Source of the DNA: Paenibacillus cookii
GTDB taxonomy: Bacteria; Bacillota; Bacilli; Paenibacillales; Paenibacillaceae
DNA length: 64,000 nt
Assembly (NCBI RefSeq): GCF_018333375.1
Contig: NZ_BORW01000023.1
Location: 1 to 64,000 of the forward strand
Direction of reading: 5' to 3'
In this document: piece after piece, positions 62,453-64,000 of the stretch
Position numbering within the stretch: position 1 is the stretch's first letter
Layout of the letters: each line of letters begins with the position of its first letter
The notes under the pieces: model-generated
Told to the model about the DNA's origin: nothing
The model's input: only the letters and a program-made list of their open reading frames with translations
Database searches by the model: none
Translations under genes and position numbers: made by a program

Positions 62453-63403
62453 TCATAGCTGCCTGGAGACGACGTCAAGCAATTCCCGCACGCGGTTCAG
62501 CAGATGATGCACATAACCGGCATGCGGCGAACGCCGGGCAACGATCCCTAACCTCCTCACGCCGATCCAGACGGCCCAAAGATCAATTTCCAGCCGATCC
62601 CATGCCGTTAAGGGAACGACGCTTCGGTATCCTTCGCATAACGCCGGAAAACCTTTATGCCGCTGTCCATCGTGAAGTTTGAAATGCCCCAGATCGTATA
62701 AAGGGCTGCTTCCCTGAATCTCGCCGAAATCAATGATCCCCGTGTAGATCCCGTTGTCCTGGAAAATATGCGAATCGTCGAAATCCCCGTGAACAAGCCG
62801 CGGCTCATGCCGGCCCATCAGCGGAAGCCCCCGTTCCATGACCCTGCGAATAATAGAGCCCTCCGCTTTGCTGAACAGCTTTTCCGATAAAAATTGCACG
62901 TCATCCTCCAAAAATTCCAGCAGCTGCTCTTCTGCCGAACGGTTCTCCCCCCGCAATACCGCGCCGTCTTCGTTCCGCCCTCTCCTGATCCAGCCAAAGC
63001 CGTCTACCGGTATCCCGTGCACCAAGGCAAGCTGGCTGCCGGCATTCTCCATGACACGTTCGTATGACGCTTGAGACGTTACCTGCCCGGCATGAACCCC
63101 AGGGATTTCCCGCACCAGCATCACGGACAGGCCCAGCTCCTCATGAACAGGCTCGAAATGAAGCACTTCCGGCACCTGCACGCCTTTTTGCAGGAGCAGC
63201 CGATGGACGTGTACCTCGGGGGCAAAGCTCATTTCCTGCTCCGGAAGAATCCGCAAATAAAAGATCCCGCCGCTGGCGGCAATGCGATATACATAAGTGG
63301 ATACGCCCGACGGCTCCCTTTCGATTTGAAATGCGGTTGAACGAAAATACCGGCGGGCCAGGGCCGAAACTTGTTCCAGCTCCGGTTCTTGGTTTTTGTT
63401 CAT
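62453..63403 (-). CDS. Aminoglycoside/macrolide phosphotransferase family kinase
   Basis: Protein of 316 residues with the APH kinase fold. Catalytic block LVHGDFDDSHIF has the His and Asp, but His takes the place of the usual metal-binding Asn. The DFG-type motif is IIDFGEIQGS. Likely phosphorylates a small-molecule hydroxyl; drug resistance is not proven. GGAGGAG precedes the ATG. Confidence 0.82.
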   Translation of the reverse strand: MNKNQEPELEQVSALARRYFRSTAFQIEREPSGVSTYVYRIAASGGIFYLRILPEQEMSFAPEVHVHRLLLQKGVQVPEVLHFEPVHEELGLSVMLVREIPGVHAGQVTSQASYERVMENAGSQLALVHGIPVDGFGWIRRGRNEDGAVLRGENRSAEEQLLEFLEDDVQFLSEKLFSKAEGSIIRRVMERGLPLMGRHEPRLVHGDFDDSHIFQDNGIYTGIIDFGEIQGSSPLYDLGHFKLHDGQRHKGFPALCEGYRSVVPLTAWDRLEIDLWAVWIGVRRLGIVARRSPHAGYVHHLLNRVRELLDVVSRQL

Positions 63404-63533
63404 GGCGACTCCTCCTCCGTTTTTCCTAGCTGGATTGTATACGACGGCGGAGCATTTCTCCCGGGAAAAAACGTTTATAGGGAAAAATTACGGAGTGTTC
63501 GGGAGCCCCTCCGCCTGGGCGAGCCCGTGACGA

Positions 63534-63572
63534 AAAAAAGAGGAGCACATGGGTGGTCATGTACTCCTCTTC
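63534..63572 (-). terminator. Terminator of dioxygenase gene
   Basis: AAGAGGAG-n-ACATG / CATGT-n-CTCCTCTT stem followed by seven T on the minus strand. Confidence 0.9.
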
Positions 63573-63584
63573 GGGGGCAAAACT

Positions 63585-64000
63585 TTATTCTTTCGTAAAT
63601 TCAATCGTGCTGCGCACGGTGTCGATCGGACGGACCAGTTTCTCGATTTGCTCGCGCTTAGGCTCGAGGAACGGAGGCAGCGACAGCTTTTCGCCAAGCG
63701 TTTCATACGGCTCGTCGCCCATGAAGCCCGGACCGTCGGTCGCGAACTCGAACAAAATTTGCGGCGCCACCCGCGCATACAGCGATTCGAAGAAATGGCG
63801 GTTCACGTAACCGGAAGTCGAAAACCCGAACTGTTCCATCCGCTTGATCCAGTGCTCCAGCGCGCTTCGGTCCTCGACGCGGAACGCCGCATGGTGGACG
63901 GTGCCGAAACCTTGGCGGGACGGCGGCAGCACGGCGTTGTATTCGACGACGACCTGCGCCCCGTTGCCTCCTTCGCCCACCTCAAACAGATGGAAGGAGC
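63585..64000 (-). CDS. Ring-cleaving dioxygenase of the VOC family, partial
   Basis: The C-terminal part of a glyoxalase/extradiol dioxygenase-like protein; its 5' end lies beyond the window. Visible metal and substrate region: FGTVHHAAFRVED (His ligand), YARVAPQILFEFATDGPGF (Glu ligand). It resembles MhqO/MhqA-type hydroquinone dioxygenases of Bacillus. The frame is open to the edge; a start at 63980 would truncate it. Confidence 0.8.
   Translation of the reverse strand, partial: SFHLFEVGEGGNGAQVVVEYNAVLPPSRQGFGTVHHAAFRVEDRSALEHWIKRMEQFGFSTSGYVNRHFFESLYARVAPQILFEFATDGPGFMGDEPYETLGEKLSLPPFLEPKREQIEKLVRPIDTVRSTIEFTKE

Noticed and set aside
1-64000. tRNA, rRNA, CRISPR, transposase or prophage genes
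   Set aside because: Looked for regular repeats, transposase-like reading frames and cloverleaf ends; none were found.

Overview
The window is about 64 kb of moderately high-GC (mid-50s %) Gram-positive chromosome. The lineage is inferred from gene content: LplB/YtcP-type carbohydrate ABC transporters without their own ATPase, a membrane-anchored AraC sensor, SLH and FIMAH surface proteins, lipoprotein signals of the L-S-A-C type, Fur boxes, a cre-like site, strong AGGAGG ribosome sites and frequent TTG/GTG starts all point to Paenibacillaceae, probably Paenibacillus. I see no rRNA, tRNA, CRISPR array, insertion sequence or phage gene. Most genes lie on the minus strand.

Layout. 0.2-6 kb: an MFS exporter with a possible leader peptide, threonine synthase divergent from a LysR regulator, a MerR regulator divergent from a small membrane protein, and a decayed stretch holding a frameshifted GyrI-like gene. 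6-8.2 kb: a two-gene ManNAc module (nanE plus ROK kinase) and a small acidic protein. 8.5-10 kb: an overlapping YedE/YedF pair linked to selenium or sulfur trafficking. 10-17.5 kb: a PH-like membrane protein, a YfmJ-like reductase with an ArsR regulator, a BlaI/BlaR1-type pair with two operator boxes, a WYL regulator with a GyrI-like partner, and a uracil-DNA-glycosylase-like protein. 17.7-21.1 kb: MoxR-DUF58-DUF4129 cluster. 21.3-29.3 kb: DUF423 protein, RlmN, DinB, WYL and SRPBCC genes, a permease, a short-chain dehydrogenase, an aldo/keto reductase and a small very basic reading frame.

29.5-39 kb: a fusion protein with an EIIC-like membrane half, a cupin, a protein of unknown function, an acetolactate-synthase-like enzyme and a GAF-GAF-PAS-GGDEF-EAL protein. 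38-43.1 kb: an iron block in which a YcgT-type flavoprotein reductase is divergent from a four-gene siderophore ABC transporter, with two Fur boxes between them. 43.2-53.2 kb: a six-gene minus-strand operon (binding lipoprotein, two permeases, membrane AraC sensor, Zn-type dehydrogenase, 1091-residue secreted beta-propeller/CBM/FIMAH protein). It looks like a glycan capture-and-sense system without a recognisable hydrolase and is the best candidate for an undescribed system. A divergent SLH surface protein sits beside it. 56.1-62.1 kb: a complete oligopeptide ABC operon with an unknown gene at its end. 62.4-64 kb: an aminoglycoside/macrolide-type kinase and the 3' part of a ring-cleaving dioxygenase cut by the window edge.

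Assignments rest on reading motifs by eye; no database search was run. Start codons were moved from the longest frame to internal starts where a ribosome site supports it.
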